Shown here piece after piece: positions 25,107 to 35,553 of a stretch of 64,000 nt of DNA (within the stretch, counting starts at the first letter, position 1; every line of letters starts with the position of its first letter). Under the pieces are notes generated by a model, which worked only from the letters and a program-made list of their open reading frames with translations, was not told the DNA's origin and searched no databases. The position numbers and the translations under genes are program-made. This DNA is from CAVXYG01 sp963706835 (GTDB taxonomy: Bacteria > Actinomycetota > Actinomycetes > S36-B12 > GCA-2699445): NCBI GenBank assembly GCA_963706835.1, contig CAVPOB010000017.1, forward strand, positions 62,001 through 126,000. Direction: 5' to 3'.

Positions 25107-26273
25107 ATGGCGCCGCACCCCAATCCGTACCGGCCGGGATTCAATCACGCGCCCATCACCTTGGCGGGGCGTGATGCCGTCCTGCGTGGGGTGCGCGACG
25201 CGCTGGCAATCGCCGCCGAAGAGCAGCGCACGCCGCGGCCGATCCTGCTGGTAGGAGGCCGAGGCGTCGGCAAGACGGTCCTGTTGGGGGAGGCGGCCGC
25301 GATCGCCGCGAAGGACCATGCCTGGATCACGGTGCCCGTCGAGGTGCGCCCGCAGCGGCCCTTCGTGCCGGACCTCGTCGAACGGCTCGCCGCGGCGCGG
25401 GACCTGTACCGCCAGGTGAGTCCCGGGCAGCGGCTTGCGATCTCCGGGGCGAGCGTCCGAGCGACCGTCCTCGGCATCGGCGCGGAGCTGCAGTGGTCCC
25501 GGCCGCCCTCCGCGGATGCGGCGCTGTCGTTCGACGCCGCGCTCGCCGAGGCCTGCCACGCCGCGCGCGAACGGTCCGCGGGTCTGCTGCTGACGGTCGA
25601 CGAGGTGCAATCGGCCAAGCGCGGCGAACTGGCCGACCTCGCGGCGACGCTGCAGCAGCAAGTGCCGGAGCACTGGCCGCTGGTGGTCATCCTCGCCGGG
25701 CTGCCCAGCATCCGCGACACCAACCGCCGGGTCACCTATCTGGAGCGGGGAGAGTGGCACCTGCTCGGCCTGCTGGATGAAGCGGCGACCGAGCGCGCAC
25801 TGCGAGAGCCCGCGACCCACGCAGGGCGGCCCCTGACGGAGCCGGCGTGCCGGCTGCTGAGCCGGGCCTCAGGCGGCTATCCGTACGCGATCCAGCTCCT
25901 CGGCCACCACGCATGGCGGGCCGCTACCGGAGCCGAGCGCATCGAGGAGTCGCACGCGAACGCCGCGATCGAGGCGGCCGACGCCGAACTGCGCGCCGGG
26001 CTGTACGAGTCGCGCTGGTACGACGCCTCCCCCAAGGAGCGCGGCTACCTGGTGGCGCTGGCGGGGCTGCTGGCTCGCGGGGCGGCCAGCGATGGAGCCG
26101 CGGTGGCAGCAGCCTTGGGCCGAAGCACCCGCAATGTGTCGTATCTTCGCGACCGGCTGATCCGCAAGGGGACGATCTTCCCCGGCCCCGACGGCCTTCA
26201 GTTGGCGGTCCCCGGCATGGCGGCCTGGATCCTCGGGGCGCAGGGGCCGGATGTCCCTGACGATCCGCAATAG
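25107..26273 (+). CDS. AAA/STAND-like P-loop ATPase with winged-helix end
   Basis: 388 residues. The N-terminus NPYRPGFNHAPITLAGRDAVL is the lead-in of a common actinobacterial ATPase group. Walker A is VGGRGVGKT, Walker B LLLTVDEVQ, and the helical lid has GLPSIRDTNRR. It then carries ASGGYPYAIQLLGHHAW and a C-terminal winged-helix-like part (SPKERGYLVALAGLL, VAAALGRSTRNVSYLRDRLIRKG). Such Orc1/Cdc6-like or STAND-like proteins have been linked to replication, regulation and defence; nothing in the sequence decides. It is alone on its transcript, 38 bp before the ferritin gene, which has its own ribosome binding site. Confidence 0.8.
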   Translation: MAPHPNPYRPGFNHAPITLAGRDAVLRGVRDALAIAAEEQRTPRPILLVGGRGVGKTVLLGEAAAIAAKDHAWITVPVEVRPQRPFVPDLVERLAAARDLYRQVSPGQRLAISGASVRATVLGIGAELQWSRPPSADAALSFDAALAEACHAARERSAGLLLTVDEVQSAKRGELADLAATLQQQVPEHWPLVVILAGLPSIRDTNRRVTYLERGEWHLLGLLDEAATERALREPATHAGRPLTEPACRLLSRASGGYPYAIQLLGHHAWRAATGAERIEESHANAAIEAADAELRAGLYESRWYDASPKERGYLVALAGLLARGAASDGAAVAAALGRSTRNVSYLRDRLIRKGTIFPGPDGLQLAVPGMAAWILGAQGPDVPDDPQ

Positions 26274-26311
26274 GATCGTCACAACAGCACCCCTGCGATT
26301 CGGAGGCAATC

Positions 26312-26836
26312 ATGACGGAGCGACCGTTCGTCACTCTGCTCAACGCCCAGATCGGCAACGAGCTCGCGGCGCACAACCAGTACGTGGCCTGCGCCGCCTA
26401 CTTCGAGGGCCTCACGATGCCGCAGATGGCAGCGTTCTTCTACGCGCAGGCGCTCGAGGAGCGGGACCACGCGATGATGATGCTGCAGTACCTGCTCGAC
26501 ATCGACGAAGCCGTCCGGATCCCATCGGTGCCGGCCCCGGCGGCCGAGTTCGCCGATGTCGCCGCTCCGGTGGAGCTTGCCTTGGCGCAGGAGCGCCGCG
26601 TCACGCAACAGATCAATGAGTTGCTGCGGACCGCGCGGGAGGAGTCCGACTACGCCTCGGAGCAGTTCCTGCAGTGGTTCGTCAAGGAGCAGGTGGAGGA
26701 AGTCGCAAGCATGAGCGCGCTGCTCGCCGTCGTCAGCCGCAACCGCGAGACGTTGGAGAACATCGAGGAGTATGTCGCCCGGGAGTCGGGTGGCCAGGGC
26801 GGCGACAGCGGCGCACCTGCAGTGGCCGGCGCCTGA
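26312..26836 (+). CDS. Ferritin
   Basis: 174 residues. Iron-storage cage subunit that oxidises Fe(II) and stores it as mineral. Ferroxidase ligands of the family are present: Glu in QIGNELAAHNQY, the Tyr there, the E-x-x-H of QALEERDHAMMM and further Glu in LALAQERRVTQQ. There is no haem-binding Met signature of bacterioferritin that I can place. GGAGG lies 7 nt before ATG. It is the last gene before the first 63-bp repeat array, which begins 58 bp after its stop. Confidence 0.9.
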   Translation: MTERPFVTLLNAQIGNELAAHNQYVACAAYFEGLTMPQMAAFFYAQALEERDHAMMMLQYLLDIDEAVRIPSVPAPAAEFADVAAPVELALAQERRVTQQINELLRTAREESDYASEQFLQWFVKEQVEEVASMSALLAVVSRNRETLENIEEYVARESGGQGGDSGAPAVAGA

Positions 26837-26893
26837 CAACCGCCGGGGCTGCACGTGCTGCTGGTGTGAGCTAGGCCCGTGGGGACGCCTGTC

Positions 26894-27250
26894 TGCACCC
26901 TTCACGGGGGGTTGCACCCGCGGCGGGGGCTGGGAGGCCCCCCGGGCAGGCAGACCTGCACCCTTCACGCGGGGGGTTGCACCCGCGGCGGGGGCTGGGA
27001 GGCCCCCGGGCAGGCAGACCTGCACCCTAATCGGGGGTTTGCACCCGCGTCGGGGGCTGGGTATCCGGTATACGGGGCAGGGCTGCACCCGGTTCGGGGG
27101 TTTGCACCTGCTGCGGGGGCGGAACCGGCCGGATCGGGGCCGACAGCCCCCATCCCGGGTGCAAACCCCCGAACCGGGTGCACAGTTGCCGCCCCGGAGG
27201 CCCTCTCAGCCCCCGTCCCGGGTGCAAACCCCCGCAACGGGTGCACAGCC
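26894..27250. repeat. 63-bp-unit inverted array, locus 1 (four left units, two right units)
   Basis: Left-arm units begin with TGCACCC at 26894, 26957, 27021 and 27084 (spacing 63, 64, 63) and carry GGGGGTTTGCACCCG or a close form. Right-arm units read in the opposite sense and end in GGGTGCA at 27176-27182 and 27239-27245 (spacing 63). The best unit core is GGGTGCAAACCCCCGAACC followed by GGGTGCA. Between the arms, at about 27116-27145, is an asymmetric core (GGGGGCGGAACCGGCC then GGATCGGGGCC) that recurs at the other loci. Sits between convergent ferritin and helicase genes. Confidence 0.9.
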
Positions 27251-27490
27251 GCACTACGGGGCCCCGAACCGGCCTACGCACACCAGCACACCAGCACACC
27301 AGCGCCCAAGCGCAGCTTCGTACTCGCCCAGCGGAGCGGCGAAGCCCCGCACCTGCGAGTACCGCGCCCACCCCGGGCCACTACACCCTAGATTGCGGTG
27401 AGCCGTTCTCCCCCCGCGGCGACACTCGAGCCGGCCCAGCCGCCCCCGAACAGCAGGACGAGGCCGGGAGAACGCCGCGGCGGAGCACGG
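27251..27490. other. Non-coding gap between repeat array and helicase
   Basis: Contains three tandem copies of ACACCAGC (27280-27303) and otherwise no recognisable gene, RNA or terminator. Confidence 0.6.
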
Positions 27491-30047
27491 TCAGGTAGCG
27501 GCGTGGGGGCCCACGTCGGTGACTCGAATCACGGCGACGCCCTCATCGTCGCTGGCGGCGAGGTCGACGACGGCGCTGATCCCCCAGTCGTGGTCGCCGT
27601 CGGGGTCGTCGAAGATCTGGCGCACCACCCATTGCCCGGGCTGCTCCTCGACCACCAGCAGCGCCGGTCCCCGGGCCGACGCGGCGATCCCGACTTCGCT
27701 GTACTCCTCGAAGTAGGCGGCCATGGCGGCCTCCCAGCGCCGGGCATCCCAGCCGGACTCGCCGTCCATCTCCCCCAGTTCCGCCCACCGACGCCGGGAC
27801 GCCAGTTCCACCCGCCGGAACAGTGCGTTGCGGACCAGCACCCGGAACGCGCGGTGATTGGCGGTGATGGGCGGCGGGCCCGACACCATGCCTGGTCGCA
27901 CCAGGGGCTCCCCCGCGTCGTCGGGATGCAGGAGCTGCTCCCATTCGTCCAGCAGGCTGGAATCCACCTGGCGTACCAGCGCACCGAGCCACTCGGTGAG
28001 ATCGGCCAACTCCTCAGTGCGCGATTCCTCCGGTACGGTGCGGCGCAGCGCCTTGTACGCGTCGGCGAGGTACCGCAGCACGATCCCCTCGGCCGGCGCC
28101 ACCCGGTGGTAACCGACGTACTCGGTGAACGTCATCGCCAACTCGTGCAGCTCGCGGGCCACGGATTTGGGACGCAACTCGTACTCGGTGACCCACGGGT
28201 GCCCCTGGGCGTAGATGTCATAGGCGGCCGAGAGGACCTCGGCCAGCGGCTGCGGCCAGGTCACCTCCTCCAGCAGGTCCATCCGCTCCTCGTACTCGAT
28301 GCCCTCCGCCTTCATGGCGGCCACTGCTTCGCCGCGCGCCCGATGCTGCTGGGCGAAGAGCACCTGCCGCGGATTCTCCAGCGTGGCTTCCAGCACCGAC
28401 AGCACGTCCAGCGCGTAGTCGTCGGATTCGCGATCCAGCAGTTCGATGGCGGCCAGCGCGAAGGTCGACAGCGGCTGGTTCAGCGCGAAGTCCACCCCGA
28501 CCTCATCCAGGATCCGCATCCCCCTGCCGCCGCCCGGCAGGTCGTGCACCTCCAGCACCCCGGCGGCGACCAGCGAGTCCTGGATCTCGACCGCGCGTTG
28601 CTGCAGGCGCTCTTGCGCCGGCGGATCCTCGTCGTTGTCGGTGAGGAGATGCTGCAGCGCGGCGCCGGCTTGATCGCCGCGGTGCGCGACATTGAGCACC
28701 ATCGAATGCGTGACGGCGAAGCGGGACTGCAACGGCTCCGGATCGGCGGCCACGAGGCGATCGAAGGTCCCCTCGCCGTAGGAGGGCACGCCTTCCGGCG
28801 GCTTCTTCCGCACGACCTTGCGCCGCTTCTTCGGATCGTCTCCCGCCTTCGCCAGCAGCTTGCCGTTCTCGATCTCGTACTCCGGCGCCTGCACCACGAC
28901 CAGTCCCGCCGTGTCGTAGCCTGCCCGGCCGGCTCGACCCGCGATCTGGTGGAACTCGCGGGCCCGCATCACCCGCATCCGGCGTCCGTCGTACTTGACC
29001 AGCGATGTGATGAGCACCGTGCGGATCGGTACGTTGATCCCCACGCCGAGCGTGTCGGTGCCGCACACCACCTTCAGTAGCCCCGCCCGAGTCAACTGCT
29101 CCACGAGCCGCCGGTACTTCGGCAGCATCCCGGCATGGTGCACGCCGATACCGTGCCGGACCAGTCGGCTCAGCGTCTTGCCGAAGCCGGCCGTGAACCT
29201 GAAGCCCCCGAGCGCCTCAGCGATCGCATCCTTCTCCTGCCTGGTGCACAGGTTGACGCTGGTCAACGCCTGGGCCCGCTCCAAGGCGGCCGACTGCGTG
29301 CTGTGCACGATGTAGATGGGCGCCTGCTCGGCCTGCAGCAGTTCCTCGATCGTTTCGTGGATCGGCGTCATCGCATAGTCGAAGCTCAGCGGGACCGGGC
29401 GCTCACCGCCGGCCACATGTGCTGCAGGTCGTCCGGTCCGCCGCTGCAGGTCGCTGCTGATCCTGCTCACGTCGCCGAGCGTCGCCGACATGAGCAGGAA
29501 CTGGGCGTCGACGCATTCGATCAGGGGCACCTGCCACGCCCAACCACGGTCGCGGTCGGCGTAGTAGTGGAACTCGTCCATGCAGATCATCCCGTAGTCG
29601 GCCGCGCGGCCTTCCCGCAGCGCACTGATGGCGAGGATCTCGGCAGTTGCGCAGATGATCGGGGCCTGCGGGTTCACCGCGGCATCGCCGGTCACCATGC
29701 CGACCCGGGCCGGACCGAACAGTTCGATGAGGTCGAAGAACTTCTCGCTGACCAGTGCCTTGATCGGCGCGGTGTAGATGGCCCGCCGGCCGCTGGCCAG
29801 TGCGAACAGGATGCCGCCGACTGCCACGAGGCTCTTGCCGGAACCGGTGGGCGTGGCCAAGGATGACGTGCGAGCCGGCGGCGAGCTCCAGCAGCGCGTC
29901 CTCCTGCGCCGGGTACAGCCGCATGCCCTGTTCCTCTGCCCAGACCGCGTAGGCCTCCAGCAGCACGTCCGGGTCACCCGCGTCGGCCCCGATGTCATCG
30001 AGGATGGCCTGCAGCTGACCCGGCGCAGCAGTGGGGGGCGACGACAT
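27491..30047 (-). CDS. SKI2-like DEAD/DEAH helicase with DUF3516-type C-terminus (one-base insertion)
   Basis: 851 residues after correction. Helicase motifs: I in ATPTGSGKSLVAVGGILFAL, Ia YTAPIKALVSEKFF, II CMDEFHYYAD (DEFH), III LMSATLGD, IV-V VVCGTDTLGVGINVPIRTV and VI HQIAGRAGRAGYD. The C-terminal ~400 residues (LNQPLSTFALAAIELLDRESDDYALDVLSVLEATLENPR, YDIYAQGHPWV) match the DUF3516-bearing actinobacterial helicases. RNA or DNA unwinding; substrate not known. At AA 29859-29860 one extra base separates GSHVIL from ATPTGSGK; removal restores motif I. Start ATG 30047, 60 bp from the divergent AroE-like gene. Confidence 0.9.
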
Positions 30048-30107
30048 GCTTCGACCATCCCACGTCCTGCCCCGTGCACGGCACCACCTGGTCCACACTG
30101 GTGGGCA

Positions 30108-30926
30108 ATGGACACCCTGAGCATCTCCAAGGACACGCGGTTGTGCATCTCGCTGGCGGCCCGGCCGAGCAGCATCGGGACCCGGTTCCACAACTGGCTC
30201 TACGCCGAGCTCGGTCTGGACTTCGTCTACAAGGCGTGCACGACTGCCGACCTAGCAGCAGCGATGGCGGGGATCCGTGGGCTCCAGATCCGCGGGTGCG
30301 GAGTGTCCATGCCGTACAAGCAGGACGTGCTGGCGCTCGTGGACGAGGTCGATCCATCAGCCGCCGCCATCGGGGCCGCCAATACTGTGGTCAACGACGA
30401 CGGGCACCTGCTGGCCTTCAACACCGACTACTTGGCGGTCTCCGCGCTGCTGGCGACCATGCCGAACGATGCCCCCGCGGCGGTCCTGGGCAGCGGCGGC
30501 ATGGCCCGGGCTGTCGTCGCAGCGATGCGAGACGCCGGCTTCTCCGATGTCGTCGTCGTCGCCCGCAACGCTGAGACCGGTCACCAACTGGCTGATCAGC
30601 ACGGCTACCGATGGCGCCGCGAGATCGGCGGCCACCGGCCCGCGGTGCTGGTTCACGCCACGCCCATCGGCATGGCTGGCAGCCCGGACTTCGGGGCATT
30701 GCCCGTTGCCGAGGAGGTGGTGACCAGTGCCCGCTACATCATCGATGTCATCGGTGATCCGGCCGAGACACCGCTGGTCCGGGCCGCCCGCGCCGCCCGG
30801 CGCCGCGTCGTGACCGGGGCGGAGATCCTGGCGCTGCAGGCGGCCGCCCAGTTCGTGCTCTACACCGGAGTGCGTCCCACCGCCGATCAGATCGATCGTG
30901 CCATCGCCTTCGCACGCGCCGGGTAG
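30108..30926 (+). CDS. Shikimate dehydrogenase-like oxidoreductase
   Basis: 272 residues. Two-domain AroE fold: N-terminal substrate domain with CGVSMPYKQDVLALVDEVD (the Lys aligns with the catalytic Lys of AroE; canonical VTxPHK is VSMPYK here), GAANTVVNDDGHLLAFNTDY (Asp of NTD), and NADP domain AAVLGSGGMARAVVAAMRDAGF with VVVARN. The ends also fit: GAEILALQAAAQFVLYTGV. The altered PHK motif suggests a non-shikimate substrate, as in AroE paralogues. CACACT stands 8 nt before ATG. Confidence 0.82.
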   Translation: MDTLSISKDTRLCISLAARPSSIGTRFHNWLYAELGLDFVYKACTTADLAAAMAGIRGLQIRGCGVSMPYKQDVLALVDEVDPSAAAIGAANTVVNDDGHLLAFNTDYLAVSALLATMPNDAPAAVLGSGGMARAVVAAMRDAGFSDVVVVARNAETGHQLADQHGYRWRREIGGHRPAVLVHATPIGMAGSPDFGALPVAEEVVTSARYIIDVIGDPAETPLVRAARAARRRVVTGAEILALQAAAQFVLYTGVRPTADQIDRAIAFARAG

Positions 30927-30945
30927 CGCATCGCGGAAGGGTGCC

Positions 30946-30951
30946 TAGGCT
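30946..30951 (+). promoter_or_regulatory. -10-like hexamer TAGGCT of the DJ-1/PfpI gene
   Basis: TAGGCT, 6 nt, ATG at 30958; leaderless promoter candidate. Confidence 0.55.
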
Positions 30952-30957
30952 GGGGAT

Positions 30958-31629
30958 ATGGCGCACGCTGTCCTGTTCGTCCTGACCAGCCACGCAGACC
31001 TCGGTGGAGTGCGTCCGACCGGGTTCTTCGTCGGCGAGGCGGCCCATCCCTGGCAGGTGTTGCGCGACGCCGGGATTCGGGTGGATCTGGCGTCGATCCG
31101 CGGCGGTGTCCCACCGCAGGACGGGCGCGACACCAGCGACGAAGTGCAGAACGCCTTCCTCGCCGATCCCAGGATCAGCGCCCAACTTGCCGACACCCCG
31201 CGACTGCGCGACATCGACACCTCCGGCTACGACGCGGTGCTCTTCGTGGGCGGTCACGGCACCATGTGGGACTTCCCGGACGACCCGGATGCGGCCAGGG
31301 TGGGTCGGGAGGTCTACGAGCAAGGCGGCGTCGTGGCTGCGGTCTGTCACGGCCCGTCGGCCCTGGTGCGCATGACGCTGTCGGACGGCACGGCACTGGT
31401 CGCCGGCAAGGCGGTGGCCGGCTTCAGCAACGAGGAGGAGTCCGCGGTGGGATTGACCGAGGTCGTCCCCTTCCTGCTGGAGGATGCGCTGCGCGGATTG
31501 GGGGCCCGGTACACGTCCGGACCGACGTTCACCGAGCACGTTGCGGTGGCCGACCGGCTGGTCACCGGGCAGAACCCCCAGTCGGCCAGCGAGGTCGGCA
31601 GACGGATTCTGGAACTGCTGCCAGGCTGA
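30958..31629 (+). CDS. DJ-1/PfpI (type 1 glutamine amidotransferase-like) protein
   Basis: 223 residues. DJ-1 superfamily: VLFVLTSHADLGGVRPTGFFVGEAAHPWQVL, VLFVGGHGTMWDFPDDP with a conserved Glu/His pattern, and the nucleophile elbow VVAAVCHGPSALV containing Cys. The tail VAGFSNEEESAVGLTEVVPFLLEDALRGLGA matches the Hsp31/YajL-like subgroup that handles glyoxals or acts as chaperone. Exact activity is not assignable. Followed 58 bp later by the sdh operon, which has its own promoter. Confidence 0.9.
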   Translation: MAHAVLFVLTSHADLGGVRPTGFFVGEAAHPWQVLRDAGIRVDLASIRGGVPPQDGRDTSDEVQNAFLADPRISAQLADTPRLRDIDTSGYDAVLFVGGHGTMWDFPDDPDAARVGREVYEQGGVVAAVCHGPSALVRMTLSDGTALVAGKAVAGFSNEEESAVGLTEVVPFLLEDALRGLGARYTSGPTFTEHVAVADRLVTGQNPQSASEVGRRILELLPG

Positions 31630-31675
31630 TCCGCCATGCCCCGCGGGTGCCGATGGCGGTCGCCGGGGAGCGGAC

Positions 31676-31681
31676 TAGGAT
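31676..31681 (+). promoter_or_regulatory. -10-like hexamer TAGGAT of the sdh operon
   Basis: TAGGAT, 6 nt, ATG of sdhC at 31688; predicted leaderless promoter driving sdhCDAB and the DUF503 gene. Confidence 0.55.
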
Positions 31682-31687
31682 TAGGGC

Positions 31688-32140
31688 ATGCGCCCGGTGC
31701 AGTTGCCGGGCCATTCGACGAACTGCGGAGGCTCAGTGGCAACGGCAACGGCTACCGCCGGGGGCACCCTGTACCGCGGCCGGGAGGGGATGTGGTCGTG
31801 GGTCGCCCACCGGATCACCGGTGTGGCGGTCTTCTTCTTCCTCCTGGTCCACGTGCTGGACACGGCCCTGGTGCGCGTCTCCCCCGAGGCGTACGACGTC
31901 GTCATCGCGACCTACAAGACCCCGATCGTCAACCTCATGGAGGTCGGACTCGTCGGAGCCGTCCTGTACCACGCGCTCAACGGGCTGCGCATCACCGCGA
32001 TCGACTTCTGGGACAAGGGCCCCCGGTACCAGAAGCAGATGCTGTGGAGCATCATCGCCGTCTGGGTGCTGCTGATGGTGCCCGGCACGTACTTCATGAT
32101 GCTGCACACCGTCGAGAGCCTCTTGGGGAGCACGCCGTGA
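31688..32140 (+). CDS. sdhC: Succinate dehydrogenase cytochrome b556 subunit SdhC
   Basis: 150 residues with three membrane helices (HRITGVAVFFFLLVHVLDTALV, IVNLMEVGLVGAVLYHALNGLRI, LWSIIAVWVLLMVPGTYFMML). WSWVAHRITGVAVFF and LYHALNGLR carry the Ser/His/Arg pattern for haem b and quinone binding seen in SdhC. About 40 N-terminal residues before the first helix are longer than usual; the start at 31688 is set by the -10-like hexamer, and later in-frame starts cannot be excluded. Overlaps sdhD by 4 bp (GTGA). Confidence 0.92.
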   Translation: MRPVQLPGHSTNCGGSVATATATAGGTLYRGREGMWSWVAHRITGVAVFFFLLVHVLDTALVRVSPEAYDVVIATYKTPIVNLMEVGLVGAVLYHALNGLRITAIDFWDKGPRYQKQMLWSIIAVWVLLMVPGTYFMMLHTVESLLGSTP

Positions 32141-32550
32141 CCACACAGCCTGACGTCTCTTTGGACCGGCCCCGCAGCCCGCAGCGCCTGGGGTCCCGCA
32201 GCAATTTCGAGATGTACTCCTGGGTCTTCATGCGGGTCAGCGGGGTCGTCCTGGTGTTCCTTGTCCTGGGCCACCTGGTGATCATGAACATCCTCGACGG
32301 CGGCGTGCAGCGCATCAACTTCGCCTTCGTCGCAGGCCGCTGGAGCTCCCCCTTCTGGCAGGTCTGGGACCTGCTGCAGCTCTGGCTGGCGATGCTCCAC
32401 GGCGCCAACGGGCTGCGAGTGATCATCAACGACTACGCCGGCAGGGATCGGACCCGGTTCGCCCTGAAGGCGCTGCTGGTCATCGCGACCGTGTTCACGG
32501 TCGTCCTCGGCACGCTGGTCATCTTCACCTTCGACCCGAATCTCACCTGA
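32137..32550 (+). CDS. sdhD: Succinate dehydrogenase membrane anchor SdhD
   Basis: 137 residues, three membrane helices (MRVSGVVLVFLVLGHLVIMNIL, LLQLWLAMLHGANGLRVIINDY, LLVIATVFTVVLGTLVIFTF). LGHLVIMNILDGGVQRINFAFV and HGANGLRVIINDY hold the His and Asp/Tyr residues expected for haem and quinone sites at the membrane face. With SdhC it anchors the catalytic dimer and passes electrons to menaquinone. GTG start overlaps the sdhC stop; sdhA begins 16 bp downstream with GGAGGT before its ATG. Confidence 0.93.
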   Translation: MTTQPDVSLDRPRSPQRLGSRSNFEMYSWVFMRVSGVVLVFLVLGHLVIMNILDGGVQRINFAFVAGRWSSPFWQVWDLLQLWLAMLHGANGLRVIINDYAGRDRTRFALKALLVIATVFTVVLGTLVIFTFDPNLT

Positions 32551-32566
32551 TGGCACCGGAGGTGCG

Positions 32567-34311
<1,745 letters not shown>

Positions 34312-34312
<1 letters not shown>

Positions 34313-35094
34313 TGACGAACACGATCGTTGCCGAGGAGGCCGAGGGCGCCGCGACCGGGCCGGCGCCGAAGGAGCAGCCCAAGCACGACACCCTCACCGT
34401 GCGGGTGAAGATCCTGCGCTTCGACCCGGAGGAGGACGAGAAGCCGTACTGGCAGGAGTTCACCGTCGAGGCCTACCCGACCGATCGGATCCTGGATGTC
34501 CTGCATCAGATCAAGTGGGATCAGGACGGGACGCTGACGTTCCGCCGCTCCTGCGGCCACGGCATCTGCGGCTCCGATGCCATGCGCATCAACGGTCGCA
34601 ACCGGCTCGCCTGCAAGACGCTGGTGAAGGACCTTCCGCTCAAGAAGCCCATCACGGTGGAGGCCATCAAGGGGCTGCCGCTGGAGAAGGACCTCATCGT
34701 CGACATGGAGCCCTTCTTCGCCGCCTACCGCGAAGTCAAGCCGTTCCTCATCACGCACGGCAACGAGCCGACCAAGGAGCGGGTGCAGTCGGCTGCCGAC
34801 CGGGCCCGGTTCGACGACACCACCAAGTGCATCCTCTGCGCCGCCTGCACGACGTCGTGCCCGGTGTTCTGGAACGACCGGCAGTACTTCGGCCCGGCGG
34901 CGATCGTGAACGCGCACCGGTTCATCTTCGACTCCCGCGACGAGGGCGCCGCGGAACGGTTAGAGATCCTCAACGACAAAGAGGGCGTGTGGCGCTGCCG
35001 GACGGCCTACAACTGCACCGAGGCGTGTCCGCGCGGGATCGAAGTCACCAAGGCGATCCAGGAAGTCAAGCGGGCACTCATCTTCGCGAAGTAG
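34312..35094 (+). CDS. sdhB: Succinate dehydrogenase iron-sulfur subunit SdhB
   Basis: 260 residues. 2Fe-2S ferredoxin domain: RRSCGHGICGSDAMRINGRNRLAC (Asp replaces one Cys, as in several SdhB proteins). 4Fe-4S: CILCAACTTSCP. 3Fe-4S: CRTAYNCTEACPRGI. Carries electrons from SdhA flavin to quinone at SdhCD. An extra acidic/Ala N-terminal segment of ~25 residues precedes the ferredoxin domain. Ends with TAG directly followed by the ATG of the DUF503 gene. Confidence 0.96.
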
Positions 35095-35400
35095 ATGTAC
35101 GTCGCGACCGGCGAGTTCGACCTGCTCTTCGGCGACGTGCCGTCCCTGAAGGCAAAGCGCGCGCTCGTGCGGCCGCTGGTGGCCGAGTTGCGGCGGCGCT
35201 TCGACGTGGCGTGCGGCGAGGTCGGGGAGGCGGACCTGCTGCGTCGGGCGGTCATCGGTGTGGCGGCGGTCAGCAATGACGCGGCCGTGGCGCGCGCTGT
35301 GGTCGAGCGGTGCGAGGCATTCGTCGCCGCGCGCCCGGAGTGCGAGGTGCTCTCGGCCCGAATACGGGTGTTCGTACCCGCTTCGGACTTCGACCGGTGA
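35095..35400 (+). CDS. DUF503 (YlxP-like) protein
   Basis: 101 residues. MYVATGEFDLLFGDVPSLKAKRALVRPLVAELRRRF and GVAAVSNDAAVARAVVERCEAFV match the small DUF503/YlxP family, a ferredoxin-like fold whose members are usually next to infB-rbfA and linked to ribosome biogenesis or tRNA-like RNA. Here it is fused to the tail of the sdh operon with no gap, which is not the usual neighbourhood; it will depend on translation of sdhB. Confidence 0.82.
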   Translation: MYVATGEFDLLFGDVPSLKAKRALVRPLVAELRRRFDVACGEVGEADLLRRAVIGVAAVSNDAAVARAVVERCEAFVAARPECEVLSARIRVFVPASDFDR

Positions 35401-35553
35401 CGGTGAGCCGGGAGCCGGTGGTCTCGTCGGCTGCAGCGGCAGCGCGTTCGAGGTAGGTGGCATCTTCGTGGCCCGCCACGACTGAAGAGGGGTCTATCGG
35501 CCCTCGCGGCCACGCCCGATTCCGCACGAGACTAGCGCCGGAAGGGCGCCGAA

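Noticed and set aside
26894..27250. CRISPR array
   Set aside because: Both the core and the intervening sequence repeat, units occur in both senses, and no cas gene is present.
27398..29080. 560-residue open frame on the plus strand opposite the helicase
   Set aside because: Antisense composition artefact; His/Arg/Gly-rich with no motif.
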